A program made the translations under genes and the position numbers. DNA of 64,000 nt from contig CM034311.1 in the NCBI GenBank assembly GCA_019925795.1, forward strand, positions 37,923,472 to 37,987,471, read 5' to 3'. Below the pieces are notes generated by a model. The model did not search any database and had not been told where the DNA came from. It saw nothing but the letters and a program-made list of their open reading frames with translations. This document shows, one piece after another, positions 11,091-23,200 of the stretch. Source of the stretch: Dendrobium chrysotoxum (lineage: Eukaryota > Streptophyta > Magnoliopsida > Asparagales > Orchidaceae). How positions within the stretch are numbered: position 1 is the first letter of the stretch; each line of letters opens with the position of its first letter.

Positions 11091-13000
11091 TCTCTTTTCA
11101 CTTCACTCATATTAGTCCAAATCCAATCTTCAATTAGACATTTCTATACAATTTGTATTTTGTTATTGAGACTATTCTAGATAATGGGATTTTCTCTACT
11201 GCTGGTACTGGATTTAGAGATACCTTGTTCATCGAGACAAACGTATTTATGATGATTCATAAATTCCTTTGGAGGAAGCAAAAAATTTTTATCTTTATCT
11301 TCTTGATAAGTATTAAATACTAAATTCTAAGCAAATTTTTTCATTCCAGGCCGATGTGGTGGAAATATGTATGTTTGTTTTTCTTACAAGCATCTCATCA
11401 ATCAATGATTTGAGTTCAATTTTTTAATTGGTTTATTTTTATTTTTAATTTTTATGGTCAAGAGAGGGATGTATTTTTATTAACTTGTTTAAGACTTGCA
11501 GAATTGTTCCGTGTTTGTTTTCAAATGTAGATGCTATCACATTTCTTAATTTTAGTCCCTCGAATATATAGAATTGTTCCCAAATGGTCCCTCGGGTAAA
11601 AGGTCATGAAAATTGAGATAAAAAATTGATCTCAATTTAGTCTCAAAGGGATTACTTGTGATCAATTCTATATTGTCAAGAGATTATATTTGAGAAATAT
11701 AATAATCTGGAACTAAATTGACAACATATAAATTGTTGGGGGACTATTTTGAGACTCAAGCTCACTCGTGAGTTAGGCTTGACTTGAGCCCCTAGTGTTC
11801 CACCCTCCTAGCGTAGACTGACATTGATGTATTCCAAAAATATATCATACGGTTTTGTTTCTCTTTATCATGTTTATAACCTTCTTTGCTAAATGATCCT
11901 CATATGTTAATTAGTGAACATGCTGCTGAACTCTGCTTCTACCAATAGGGAAATCATTACTTTTCTAATATATTAGAGAAATGTTGATTATGAACTCGAT
12001 AGCTTCACCTTTCAATTTGAAATTTTATACGGTTACTTACTGTGTTTAATATAGCGATTAGCTATTCCAAGAGAACCGTTTGAGCTGCTTATGCTAGATA
12101 CTTAATATTGCTATATTAAGAGGATCTACTAGATGTACTCTAAAATATTGAGTTCGTGAGGTTGACGTTCATACACTTATTGAACATTGCTATCTTAAGA
12201 GGATCTACGAGCTGTACTGTGAAATATTGAGTTCATGAGGTTAACGTTCATACACTTACTGTTTAATCAAAATATGTAGACCTTCTTGCTTTGTTTTGGC
12301 TTTTGACATAGGAAAATGGCAATTTGGAAGGGCCGATTTCTTGGTGGTCCTTCATGAGCATAGGTGTGCTCTAGCCCTCCTGATATTGGTTGATCATTCA
12401 TATAGTTTGGACAATATCTTCAATTTACTCCTGTCAACTAACGATTCAAAAATAGCATGCCAAACTACAGAGCTAACCACCAAGTGCGGAACCACGTTAG
12501 CAGAAGAGGGGGCGCACCCTCCCCCCCCACATCAAAAAAAAAATTCTTAAGACTCTTATTTTGCCCCCTTTTGTCCTAACCGCCCATAATCACCCTCACA
12601 CAGCTGCAAAAATTTCGCCCACTTTGCTCTTCTTCATGCGGCAGGAAGTTCCTCTATGGCTCTCCCAGTCCCGGCGGCCCGACGTTAGCCTTCCTTGAAT
12701 CGAAGGCCATCCACGGTCGCAGTGTTCATCGCCCGCGTAGTGTCTCTCTTCAGCTTCTCCGGCATTGGTCTCACAGTATAGGAACATTTGTTTGCAAAAG
12801 TGGCATCCAATTGCCCACAGTTTTGAACCTGTGACCTCCAGTTGACAATGGTTGCAGCTTAACATATGAATTTAGGACCTCTCATTCGTAGCTGTCCAAA
12901 ACTCTATAATTCTGAACCTGCATTCATTATTCTTTTGAAATTGCTTGAAGGTTCTTACCTCTTATGGAAAACCAATATTTTCTCTCTTCTAATGAAATAG
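11091..13000. other. Intergenic sequence, no gene recognised
   Basis: AT-rich sequence with short open frames only. The frames around 12296-12550 and, on the other strand, 12596-12865 have no recognisable domain. A two-copy repeat at 12099-12256 is listed separately. Confidence 0.5.
12099..12256. repeat. Two-copy 79-bp tandem repeat
   Basis: Two units of about 79 bp share TTAAGAGGATCTAC, AAATATTGAGTTC and ACGTTCATACACTTA in the same order, with a handful of substitutions. It is a simple local duplication of intergenic DNA. Confidence 0.8.
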
Positions 13001-13513
13001 GAGCATCCAGGCCTCAAAAAAATTGAGAAGAAGAAGATTTGCAGTCTCCTGGACTGCAGTAAGCTTTCTCATGATACTTGCGTCCATGTAGCTCAGAATG
13101 ATCATCTCCCTCTAAGAATAGTAGTGTAGATTCTATATTTTCAGCAATTGAGGCAGTTTGCCGTAGATAGTTGTGGCACTAATCTTCCATCTGGAAGGGT
13201 TTAGTCACTGGTTCATCAAGAGAATAGATCAGTATCCTATGCAAGTTCCAGGTCTGACGCATCCACAAACACTCAGGATGAATTGAATGGCGTCTCGATC
13301 AAACCTGTGAAGCTTGAAGTGGGTGGAGAGAATGGTGATGACCAGAGCAGTGAAAAAGTAAAGGGAGCTCTGATGCCAATGAGAATAATAAGCAAGCTGT
13401 GGTCAGGGAAGGTGCAAGTTGGAGAGAGTAGTAGTTCCGAGCCGCTGGAGAGCATTGTTTCAATGAACCCTGATGAGGCAGGGTCGACTCCATCGAGGCA
13501 TTCAGTTTCATAG
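13001..13513 (+). pseudogene. NPH3-domain protein, terminal exon relic
   Basis: One frame of 171 codons follows an AG at 12999-13000. It begins EHPGLKKIEKKKICSLLDC, then KLSHDTCVHVAQNDHLPLRI, the conserved end of the NPH3 domain (usual form EHPxLSxxExKxLCxLMDCxKLS...AAQNERLPLR). The NPH3/RPT2 family are BTB-NPH3 adaptors in phototropin and auxin signalling. The frame continues to a Ser-rich tail with MPMRIISKLWSGKVQVGE and a natural stop. Two in-frame TAG codons interrupt it (13127 and 13202); the first replaces the usual Gln of VVQVLFFEQL. No BTB or upstream NPH3 exon is visible nearby. It is a copied and decayed last exon. Confidence 0.75.
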
Positions 13514-13638
13514 CAGATTGTTATGAAAAGCTTGGGAATTGTTATGCTTCATAAGTTCATGAATTTTGGAGGTTTAGGACTGACAGGACTCTGTAGATAG
13601 AGTAGTGGGGATCTTTTGCTGGCCAGAGTGCTGATTTA

Positions 13639-13758
13639 GGTTTCGTTTGGGACGACTTTTTTGTTACTTTTTAAAACAACTTTTTAGTATAAAATTTTTA
13701 ATTTTTATATTAGAAAGCTGCTTTAAGAAGCAACAAGAAAGTCTTCCCAAATGAAGCC
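13639..13758. mobile_element. Tourist-like MITE 1
   Basis: About 120 bp, starting GGTTTCGTTTGGGA and ending TCCCAAATGAAGCC (inverted repeats), flanked by TTA on both sides (13636-13638, 13759-13761). Three-base TTA/TAA duplications are typical of PIF/Harbinger-related Tourist elements. No coding capacity. Confidence 0.8.
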
Positions 13759-13787
13759 TTAGTAATGTTAATGGGTTCATATACTAA

Positions 13788-13906
13788 GGCTTCGTTTGGG
13801 GCGGCTTTCTTATTATTTTTTAAAGTAGTTTTTTAATACAAAAATTAAAATTTTTTAATAAAAAAATTACTTAAGAAATAGTAAAAAAATCATCCCAAAT
13901 AAAACC
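13788..13906. mobile_element. Tourist-like MITE 2
   Basis: Same family: starts GGCTTCGTTTGGGGC, ends ATCCCAAATAAAACC, flanked by TAA at 13785-13787 and 13907-13909. Confidence 0.8.
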
Positions 13907-14011
13907 TAAGTAGTATTTAATGAAGTTCTTAAATTTTCTTTTCCTTGCACTCAGATCACAGCATCCAAATTCAGCTTTAACATCATACTCTAATACGATA
14001 CTAATTAAAGG

Positions 14012-14017
14012 TTTATT
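14012..14017 (-). promoter_or_regulatory. Putative poly(A) signal of formamidase gene B
   Basis: AATAAA on the minus strand, 84 nt past the TAA of gene B. Position and motif fit a plant near-upstream element. No transcript support. Confidence 0.4.
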
Positions 14018-14100
14018 ATTTAAGTCACTTCACAATAACAAAGTTCACTTAACTTCATCAACATAATTAAACAAGCCATAATTGTGGTTTAGGCATGTAA

Positions 14101-14232
14101 TTAATTCTCTTTATCCTTGCTTAGGTTCTGAGTGATTGGAAGGTCTCCATCGTAGGAGCATCGAAGAACATCTGGAAGCTTCTTCACAACCCTTGGCCCC
14201 ACCGGCAACCTCCCAGATTTTGGCCGAATATC
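14101..14232 (-). CDS. Formamidase B exon 6 (last)
   Basis: Encodes [20 protein letters not shown], then [10 protein letters not shown] and the stop TAA. The acceptor is GTGCACAG-type sequence (TTGCACAG|GATATT). 132 bp, equal to gene A. Confidence 0.88.
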   Translation of the reverse strand, partial: DIRPKSGRLPVGPRVVKKLPDVLRCSYDGDLPITQNLSKDKEN

Positions 14233-17200
14233 CTGTGCAATCATTGGACAATAATACAAGAAATTAATGTTTTCTAAAAATTATATAACAAAAATCTATA
14301 TTCTACAGAGTCAGCAGGAGAGAAGCAAAACCTTCATGCATTGGTCGTGTATAGTTTATATTGTTGCATTTAACCAATCTAGATTTAGGCTTCTCGTTGG
14401 AGAGAATTTTTTTATTTCTTTATAAAATAAATTTTTAGTATAAAAATTTTTAGTTCAATAAATTTTTGTACTGAAAAGTTATTTTAAAAAATAAAAAAAA
14501 AATTGCTCCAAATAAAACTTTATGTTTCATTTGAGACAGTTTTCTTACTATTTTTAAAGCAGTTTTTTAGTACAAAAATTAATATTTTTTTACAAGAAAG
14601 TTGTTTTAAGAAGCAGTAAGAAAGTCGTCCCAATCGAAGCCTTAATGTTCATTTTGCAACGCATTGATGATCTTTCATTGTTTGTGGTAAATAATTATTA
14701 TTTTTATAAAGAAAATATGCAAATTCTAGAGATATATTACTTGTTCCACTGAGTGGTATAAACGAATCTTGTTGAGCTTGACTAATTAATTTAGTTTGAG
14801 CTTGAGCTTGATTAATTAATCGTGCCTTAGTTTGAGTTTAATTTTAAAAGTTCGAATTGACTCTTTTATAATAAAAAAAAGAAAATGATTATGATTCTAT
14901 AAGTGCATATATACATACACAATGTATCATTACTATGTTAATATAGTTCATCTCTGTATGATGTGGCAATTATTCATTGGCTGATATGTATGGAGGCTAC
15001 TAGCTTCCTTCTATATATACTTGGCTCTAGCTGTAATAGAAATATGAAATCATTCTCCTCTTACCTCTGTCTGTTCTATCTTCTTGTTTTTTATCTCTGG
15101 ATGTTCTGATTCTTCATGGTATCAGAGCAGGTCGCGGAGATCGTCGACCATGGCAAACTTGGCAACATCTCAGCTCAGCGAACACATAGACTTGGCGAAC
15201 TTGGAAGGTCTTCCAATGTCGTCGACCCTGAAGTTTGTCGTTGTGAATATCAAGAACATCGTTCCCATACAACTAGCTTCCGACAACTACTCCGTCTAGC
15301 GATCCCATATTCTAAAAATTTTTCATCCAAATGGCTTTTATAAGTTTCTTAATTCCTCATCTCCTTCCCCTGAATGCTTTCTTCCTCAACCCGACGGCTC
15401 TTTCATCCCTAATCCTTCCTTCACTCAATGGATCCTAACTGACCAAATCTTAGCCATTGCATTATGTTCTACCATATCAGTTTCAGTCCTTCCCTATGTT
15501 GTTAATCTTAAATCCACTATTGCCATTTGGACAACTCTTGAAACTAGGTTTCAATCCACAAATAAGTCTAAGATCATTCAACACAAGAATACCCTTCATA
15601 ACATCTCTCTCAAGAACTTAACCATGACGTAATACCTCTCGGAAATCAAGCTCTTGGTGGATCAAATAGTGGCAGCGGGATCGGCAGTAGATACCGAAGA
15701 TATAATCCTCTATATTCTCAATGGTCTTCGCAGCTCCTATAAATCATTTAAAACTGTTATCCGAACTATGCTCACTCTGATTAGTCTTGATCAACTTTGT
15801 CCCCTTCTTCTTAGTGAGGAAATAAACCTTGCCTCCGATGCTACTCATGTTTCCTCGGCACCAGATCCTAATACTGCCCTCTATTCGTCTCGGGGAAGAG
15901 GTCGTCATAACAGAGGAAGGAACGCACCTAGTTCAAACAATCCTAGCATAACATCAGCTGCATCGCCCACAATTTGCCAAATACGTCTCAAGAAAGGGCA
16001 CTTAGCATCTAATTGCTGGCATCGCTTGAATCTGCAGTACGTTTTGTCACCTACCACCAATCCGAACAGAGCACTGGTTGCCAGTTCGGACAACTCCTAC
16101 ACTAATTGGTATTTGGATTCGGGAGCAACGTCGCACCTCACTAACTCGCTTGATAATATGTCCTTATCTACTCCCTATCAAGGTGCTAATAGTATCACTA
16201 TTGGCGATGGGAGATCTGTCAATATCACTCATTCTGGGGCTGGCTTATTGCCGACCCCATCTCGTAAGCTTCTTTTATCTCAAGTTCTCCATACCCCATC
16301 TTTACATTACAATTTGCTATCTGTTTCTAAACTAACCAAAGATAACAATATCTCTATTGTTTTTAATCCATCGGGGTTCATGTTTAAGGATCTGAAGACG
16401 CAGCAAGTTCTTCTTCAAGGACCGTGTAACAGTAGGCTATATCCTATTCCGACCAAATTTTCTATTCTTCAGCTACAGGCCTTATCTGCTACCATCATCA
16501 GCTCTCCTCCGTGGCACTCCTGGCTCGATCATCCTCATAAGAAGGTGCTCACAGCTATCTCAAATTGTAACCCCCATCTTCATATTAATGTGAATTCTTC
16601 TTTTTGTGCATCTTGTAAAGAGTCTAAAGGTCATAAACTGTTCTTTGACAAATCTATAACGCGTCAAAAATCTATTCTCTCTCTTATTCATTCGGATGTC
16701 TGGGGTCCTGCTCCAGTTGTATCGATTCAAGTATATAGTTACTATGTAATCTTTGTAGATGATTTTTCACGATTTACATGGCTATTCCCTATGCAACACA
16801 AATTTGAAGTTACTAATATCTTCATTGCCTTCAAAGCACATATTAAGAAATATACCTCTCACTCGATTAAAACTCTACGCACTAACGGAGGCATCGAATA
16901 TGTTAACCATTTGCTAAAGCAATTTCTTCAAAATTATGGTATTACCCATCAAATTTCCCGCCCTTATACTCCAGAACAAAACGACGTTGCAGAACAGAAG
17001 CACAGACATATTATAGAGACAACTAGAACATTGCTTCTAACTGCTTTTGTTCCTTACAAACATTGGCCGGAGATTGTCTTAACTTCTATTTATCTGATCA
17101 ATCGGATGCCCTCTCCCATCACTAATAATGTCTCCCCTTTTGAGCTCGTACATAATATCAGACCTGATTATCGTCACCTTCGCACATTTGGATGTGAATG

Positions 17201-20200
17201 TTTCCCTCTTACTCCATCTCATGCCCATCACAAATTCCAACCTAAAGCCAAATCATGTGTCTTCTTGGGTTACTCTGACACTCACAAAGGCTATAAGTGT
17301 TTAGATCTCACTAATAACAAAATCATAATATTAAGACACACCACCTTTGACGAGCAATCGTTTCCCTTTACTAAAATCTCTTCTTCATCTATCACGTCTC
17401 CTACAGATCTTTCTCTGTTTCTTCTCACTCCCACATCTGTGAGGTATTCGGTTATGAATAAAAAACAACATACAACTTCTACATTAATGCCATTACCATC
17501 TACTCCTCCCTCATCTTTGCCTAGTACTCTTCCCTCAATGAATCTTGAGCTGCAACCAAACAACTCTCAACTGCCTTCTCATTCTATATTGCCTCCTCAT
17601 CTGATGGTAACCAGGAAGCAAACAAGATCTCTTAAACCTCAAGTTCGATTAAATCTTTTTCATGCTCATACTATCTCAGATCCTTTGGCTGCTCCTACAT
17701 CATACAATGAAGCAAGCAAGCACCCAGACTGGCGTCAAGCCAGGGCCATGGAATTCTTGGCATTACAAAAGCAAGGCACATGGAGCTTAGTTTGACCACC
17801 GCAGGACACGTCCATTCTTGGCTGTAAGTGGATTTATAGAATCAAATTCCATGTTGATGGTTCGGTGGCCAAATACAAGGCTCGGCTGGTTGCGCAAGGA
17901 AACCACTAAGAATACAGTGTGGACTACACAGAGACTTTCTGCCCGGTGGCTAAATTACCTACAATTCACATTTTGCTTGTCGTGACACTTCACAATGACT
18001 AGTCCATTCACCAGCTTGATGTGGCCAACGCATTCCTCCATTGCAATCTTTCGGAAACTATCTATATGTCACAACCAAAAGGCTTTGAAGATAACTCCCA
18101 TCCGGACTATGTCTGCCGTCTTCACAAGGCTATCTACGGACTCAAACAAGCACCAAGACAATGGTACAATATGTTCACATCATATTTGGTCTCTCTAGGA
18201 TTCTCTCACAGCAATGCCGATCCTTCCCTATTAATCCTTCAATAGCCACAAACTCAAATCTACTTACTTATGTATGTCGATGACATACTAATAGCGAGTA
18301 ACAATTCAGAAGTTATCTCCACAGTTATTGCCAAACTTGGCAGCACATTCTCAATGAAGCATCTTGGCAATGCTCATGACTTTCTAGGAATCAAGATTGA
18401 TTATCATGATTAAAAGCATTTTTTATCCCAAAAGAACTATGCTTATACGCTTCTTCAATAAGCTCAATTAACTCACTGCAATCCGTTAGCCAATCCTACT
18501 TACACGAAGCTGCCCACAACCTTCCCAGCGGACTCAGTTCTCTTTGATCCTCAAACTTACCAAAAACTTACTGGCTCCCTACAGTACTTGTCGATCACTC
18601 GACCAGACATAGCATACAGCGTCAATCAATTATCTCAGCATATGCACCATCCTCTTCCTCAACACATCTATCTTCTTAAACGTCTTCTACGATATATCAA
18701 AGGTACGCTTAACTACGGTATACCGATTACGAAAACTAATCTCGTTCTTACATTTTTTTTTAGATGCTGATTGGGCTGGAGATCCAATCTCCAGAAAATT
18801 TACATCAGGATATTGCTCGTTTCTGGGAGACATGATCATATCATGGACGGTCAAAAGGTAGCATATGGTTGCCAGATCGTCCACAGAATCAAAATACCGT
18901 GCTTTGGCAGCTCTCACCTCCGATATCATCTGGCTTCGTCGTTTTCTCACAGATTTTGGTATACCTCAAGATCAACCTACAGACATGTATTGTGATAACA
19001 CGTCGGCTATAGCTCTGGCTAACAATCCTGTCTTCCACACACGTACAAAGCATATAGAAATTGATCAAAAATTCATTAGGGATCACATTCAAAACAATAA
19101 TATTCGTCTGCTCCCTATCAACACAGTCGATCAAGTGGCTGATATCTTCACCAAAGCTCTTTCTACACCGCAGTTTCTCTACCTATGACATAAACTGACG
19201 GTCATCCAGGACCCATCAATTTGCAGGGGCGTATAAGTGCATATATATATACACAATGTATTATTACTATGTTAATATCTCTATATGATGTGGCAATTAT
19301 TCATTAGCTGATATGTATGGAGTATACTAGCTTCCTTCTATATATATACTTGGCTCTTGCTGTAATAGAAATATGAAATCATTCTCCTCTTATTTCTGTC
19401 TGTTCGATCTTCTTGTTCTTTATTTCTAGATGTTTTGATTCTTCAGATTCAAGCAATTATTAAAATAAAAATATAAAAGATGAGAAATTAGAAGACAAAC
19501 AATAAAGAATCACTTGTTTAAGATATTGAAATATAATTTTTAAATATTTATAATAGCTTTATACTTGAACTTTGAATTTAATATATTTTAATTAAATTTT
19601 ATAGTATAATTCAAAATGTTATATGCAATAATAATTTAATATTTTAAGAAATTTTATATCAAAATATTCATACATAAAATTTTTTACTAAATTAAAAAAA
19701 TTATTTTAGTGATGCAAAATTAATTGTCATTGATAAATCAAACAGTTATTTTTTAAATTATAATAATCAGTCTAATCAAATTACGGTAATATATTTCCAA
19801 AAGTCTATTTGCTATTTGTTCATAAACACTTTATGTGCTTTAATTGCCGATATATCAATTAATTAATTGGTAAGCTATAATGACCGAATAATGAAGACTT
19901 GAGAGAGCGAAAGGACTGGAGCGGATACACAGTTAGGGGAGAGAGGAAGAGCACACCTGATCGAAAATGGCGGTGGGGATAGCAATGGTGGCGACGGCAT
20001 TGGGAACGTCTACGATGCCGGAGAGGCGGCCTTCACAGGGGCAGGAGGAGAGGAGGAGGTAAGCCTGCTCCTTGGAGTAGCCGAATTTGGAGATGTAGTC
20101 AATGGCGTTCAGCACGGCGCGCTTGTAGGCCACTGTGGCGTCCATGAAATGCTGCCGCCCGCTCTCGTCCACGCTTATGCCCTCGAACACCAGCCACTCT

Positions 20201-23200
20201 GAGAATCGCGGCTCCACTGGCCCAATCTCGAAGATAGGGTTTACGTGCAGCTCGGTTGGCCCCATTGGAGTTAGGTATTCCTTCATCCCGCCCCTTATGA
20301 TCTCGCACCTCAAAGAAAAATTCAGAAAAGTTTGGATTTGGATATTTGATTGACAATGCATTATGGTTTTTTAACATTGATTAGCGAATTCGTTTAAAAT
20401 CTTGTTAAAGGATATTTCCTTGCTGTATATGGGGCAAAACGCTATTTGCAACTGTAAAGAAATGACAATGTCAATTGTAAAGTTTTTTTTTCCCCTTCTA
20501 ACCTTCTTACTGGATTGTCTTATGGGTTTCTGAACATGATGGATGAGTGCATGTGTAGATCTTGGATATGAGGATTTTTGGATGAGCGATCTCATCGAAA
20601 TGATTAGTAGTGTATGTAACAATTAATGAGAGGAGCTGTTTTGGTCATTTTGTAATCTGTGATGCTACGGTATATTGAGCTTTGTTCCTCAGGTTAGGAG
20701 AATCAGGATAAAGGTTATTGGAGTCAAAAATCAGCGGTGATCAAGATACTCAAGACTTGATTAATGGTTAATGGTTAAGGCCTGTTGCAACATGCAGAAC
20801 TCCAAATGTTTATGCCCAGCCTACATTCAACGTGGGGTTTTTCGGACCTGTTAATGCAATGCTTAAAATTGCGTAATCGGGTATTGAGGCATTTTTCGTT
20901 TGTGAGGCGAGGCGTAAGCCTCAAAATCAAAAGATTGCGTAAACATAAAATGATAATTTTTTTATATACTAATGAGTAAAAAATATAAAACATAAAAAGG
21001 AACAAGATACGAAGTGAAATCAAAATATCCCAATAATAAGACAATATAAAATATAGTTCAACTTAAATTCTATCTTTCCCAAATCACAGTATTCTTTTCG
21101 TTAACATTTAATTTAAAAAAAAATGGCAATGACATATACAAAAGAAGAAGCAACTAACACTAACATCTATTACTAAAGATGATGAATACAACAAATATGC
21201 CGGGCAGCCGGGGGTCCAAGGGGGCGCTGCCCCCTGGCGGGGTTCCTAAGTCGTTTGTAGTAAGAGTAATTTTAAAGAAATTTTAAAGTTCTACTTATTT
21301 TTAAAGTTCGTAAGTCGTTTGTATGGAAATATACCGAGCGATACCGAGTGGTACCGAGCAGTACCCAGCATGTACCTAGCAGTACCGAGCATGTACTGAG
21401 CGGTACCGAGCATTGTTGTACCAAGTGGTACCGAGCAGTACCAAGTGGCACTGAGCAGTACTGAGCATGTACCTAGCGATACCGAGCAATACCAAGTCGT
21501 ACCGAGCAGACAGACCGAATAGATATATATTAGATTAGGATTTTTTTTTAATTTTAAGAGGCGGACGCCTCTAAAACATGAGGCGAGGCGCGCCTCAGTG
21601 AACTTGAGGCGTACGCCTCAATGCCAGCTCTCATTGCGTAGACTTTGAGGCTTAAAAGTTTAAAATTGCGTTAAGGCACGCCTCTTATTGCGCAATTTTA
21701 AACCATGTGTTAATGTGCAATGAGGATTAGCATATTAGGTACAAAATAGTATTTCAGAGCATGTCCTTAGGGTTCTAATTTTATTTTAGCATGCCTATTT
21801 GCCTAAGAAAGCTGTGAAGGCGAAGGAAAGTTGGTGCTTTCCTTTCCATTGTTTTTTCCACTCTTTACTACAGAAATCTTAAAGTCCTGCTTCCTCCATT
21901 TGATTTTGTTCTTTACCTTTTTCATTTGACAAATACATGCCGTTAAGAGACGTCTAAGGAGCATTTAATGCATCTAATGATCTACAGGCTTTCAAATATC
22001 TAGAGCATGTGTAAAGATGAAAAAAAAAATCAATTATAATGTGATCATCTTTTATAATATGATTTCTACTGCTTTTCCTATTGCTATTGGATATTGTGAT
22101 CTCTAAGTTGCATTCGTGCGTCTTATTGTGTATCCTAAGAGCGCTCGTTGATGGCACCCTTTCCTTTTTTTAGATATCCACAGTTAGTTTTTAAGTTTAA
22201 GAAAGTGGCAATTTCGTAGAATTGGAGAAGTATGAGATTCATTTTTTGGCTCTAAAGAGAGAACCTTTCATTTAATTAAGAATTATTATATGAAGATAAG
22301 CCATTTTTTGTTTTTTTTTAGTTGAAGGTCATTTTTGTTGTTTCTTGTCAAGAAACTTATAACTTTTCCTCCCGAGTTAAGATCACTCAGTGTGAGAAAG
22401 CCATACTTTCTCTCTTCTCGAAGAAACCTTGAGTGAAAAAATTAGTGACTATGAAATTCCTTCACTTTCTTTCATGGGTACAAATTATTTTCCTTGATGG
22501 TCATGGTTTTTTTCACAAAGATTTCCTACTTTATTTTTTGGTGGGAGAAAATGATCCTACTAAAATTAGGAATACAGAATATTTACATAAGAAAGTTACG
22601 GATTAAACGTAATCTAATACATATGATTCTTGAATAATATATAAAAATGAATCTACTTCTTTCATTACTTGATGGATTTTTCAAGGAAGTTGTGACTTCA
22701 ACTTTATTTACAAAGAAAGTACCATTTGATGTTTGAGTATAGGTTATAGGTGGCTAGAGGAAACGATCGTGTAAATTTTACTGCCTTTCTATCACCCAAT
22801 ATTGCAATAATTAGAGAGGGTTGGGAGGTAGGGGAGGGATACCCTGCTCTTCTTTTCACAGAGAAATACTAAAGATTTCTCAGTGCTTTCTTGGTTAGTG
22901 TACTTATGTTTGTAAAAAAGAATCTACATCTAATCCATATCATGGGTTTAGCATTGGCTTGTCCAACCAATCCTTAAATATTATTTTAAAGGTCAAAGTC
23001 TAGAAATTGGTCGAAAAATGATGTTCTGAAAAGCATCTTGGTTTTGTAAAAATAAAAAATAAAAAGAACAAAGCATCTTTATTGTATGATGGTTGTCAAA
23101 TGCTACAGATTTTTGGGTTTAATTTGTCATGAGGAATTCATAATATGCACTCTTCATTTTATCTATTTTATGGTGGCTTAATTTATTGTTTTTATGCCAT

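Larger units (their letters stand above)
14898..19445 (+). mobile_element. Copia LTR retrotransposon, full length but decayed
   Basis: 4.55 kb with two LTRs, 5-bp target duplication GATTC, a primer-binding site (TGGTATCAGAGC, 15117-15128, matching initiator tRNA-Met in the usual plant manner) and a purine tract (TGCAGGGGCG) before the 3' LTR. The internal order gag, protease, integrase, reverse transcriptase, RNase H is that of Copia. The coding region is broken by several stops and one frame change. LTR divergence shows an old insertion. It lies in intron 5 of gene B, in the opposite orientation to the gene. Confidence 0.95.
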
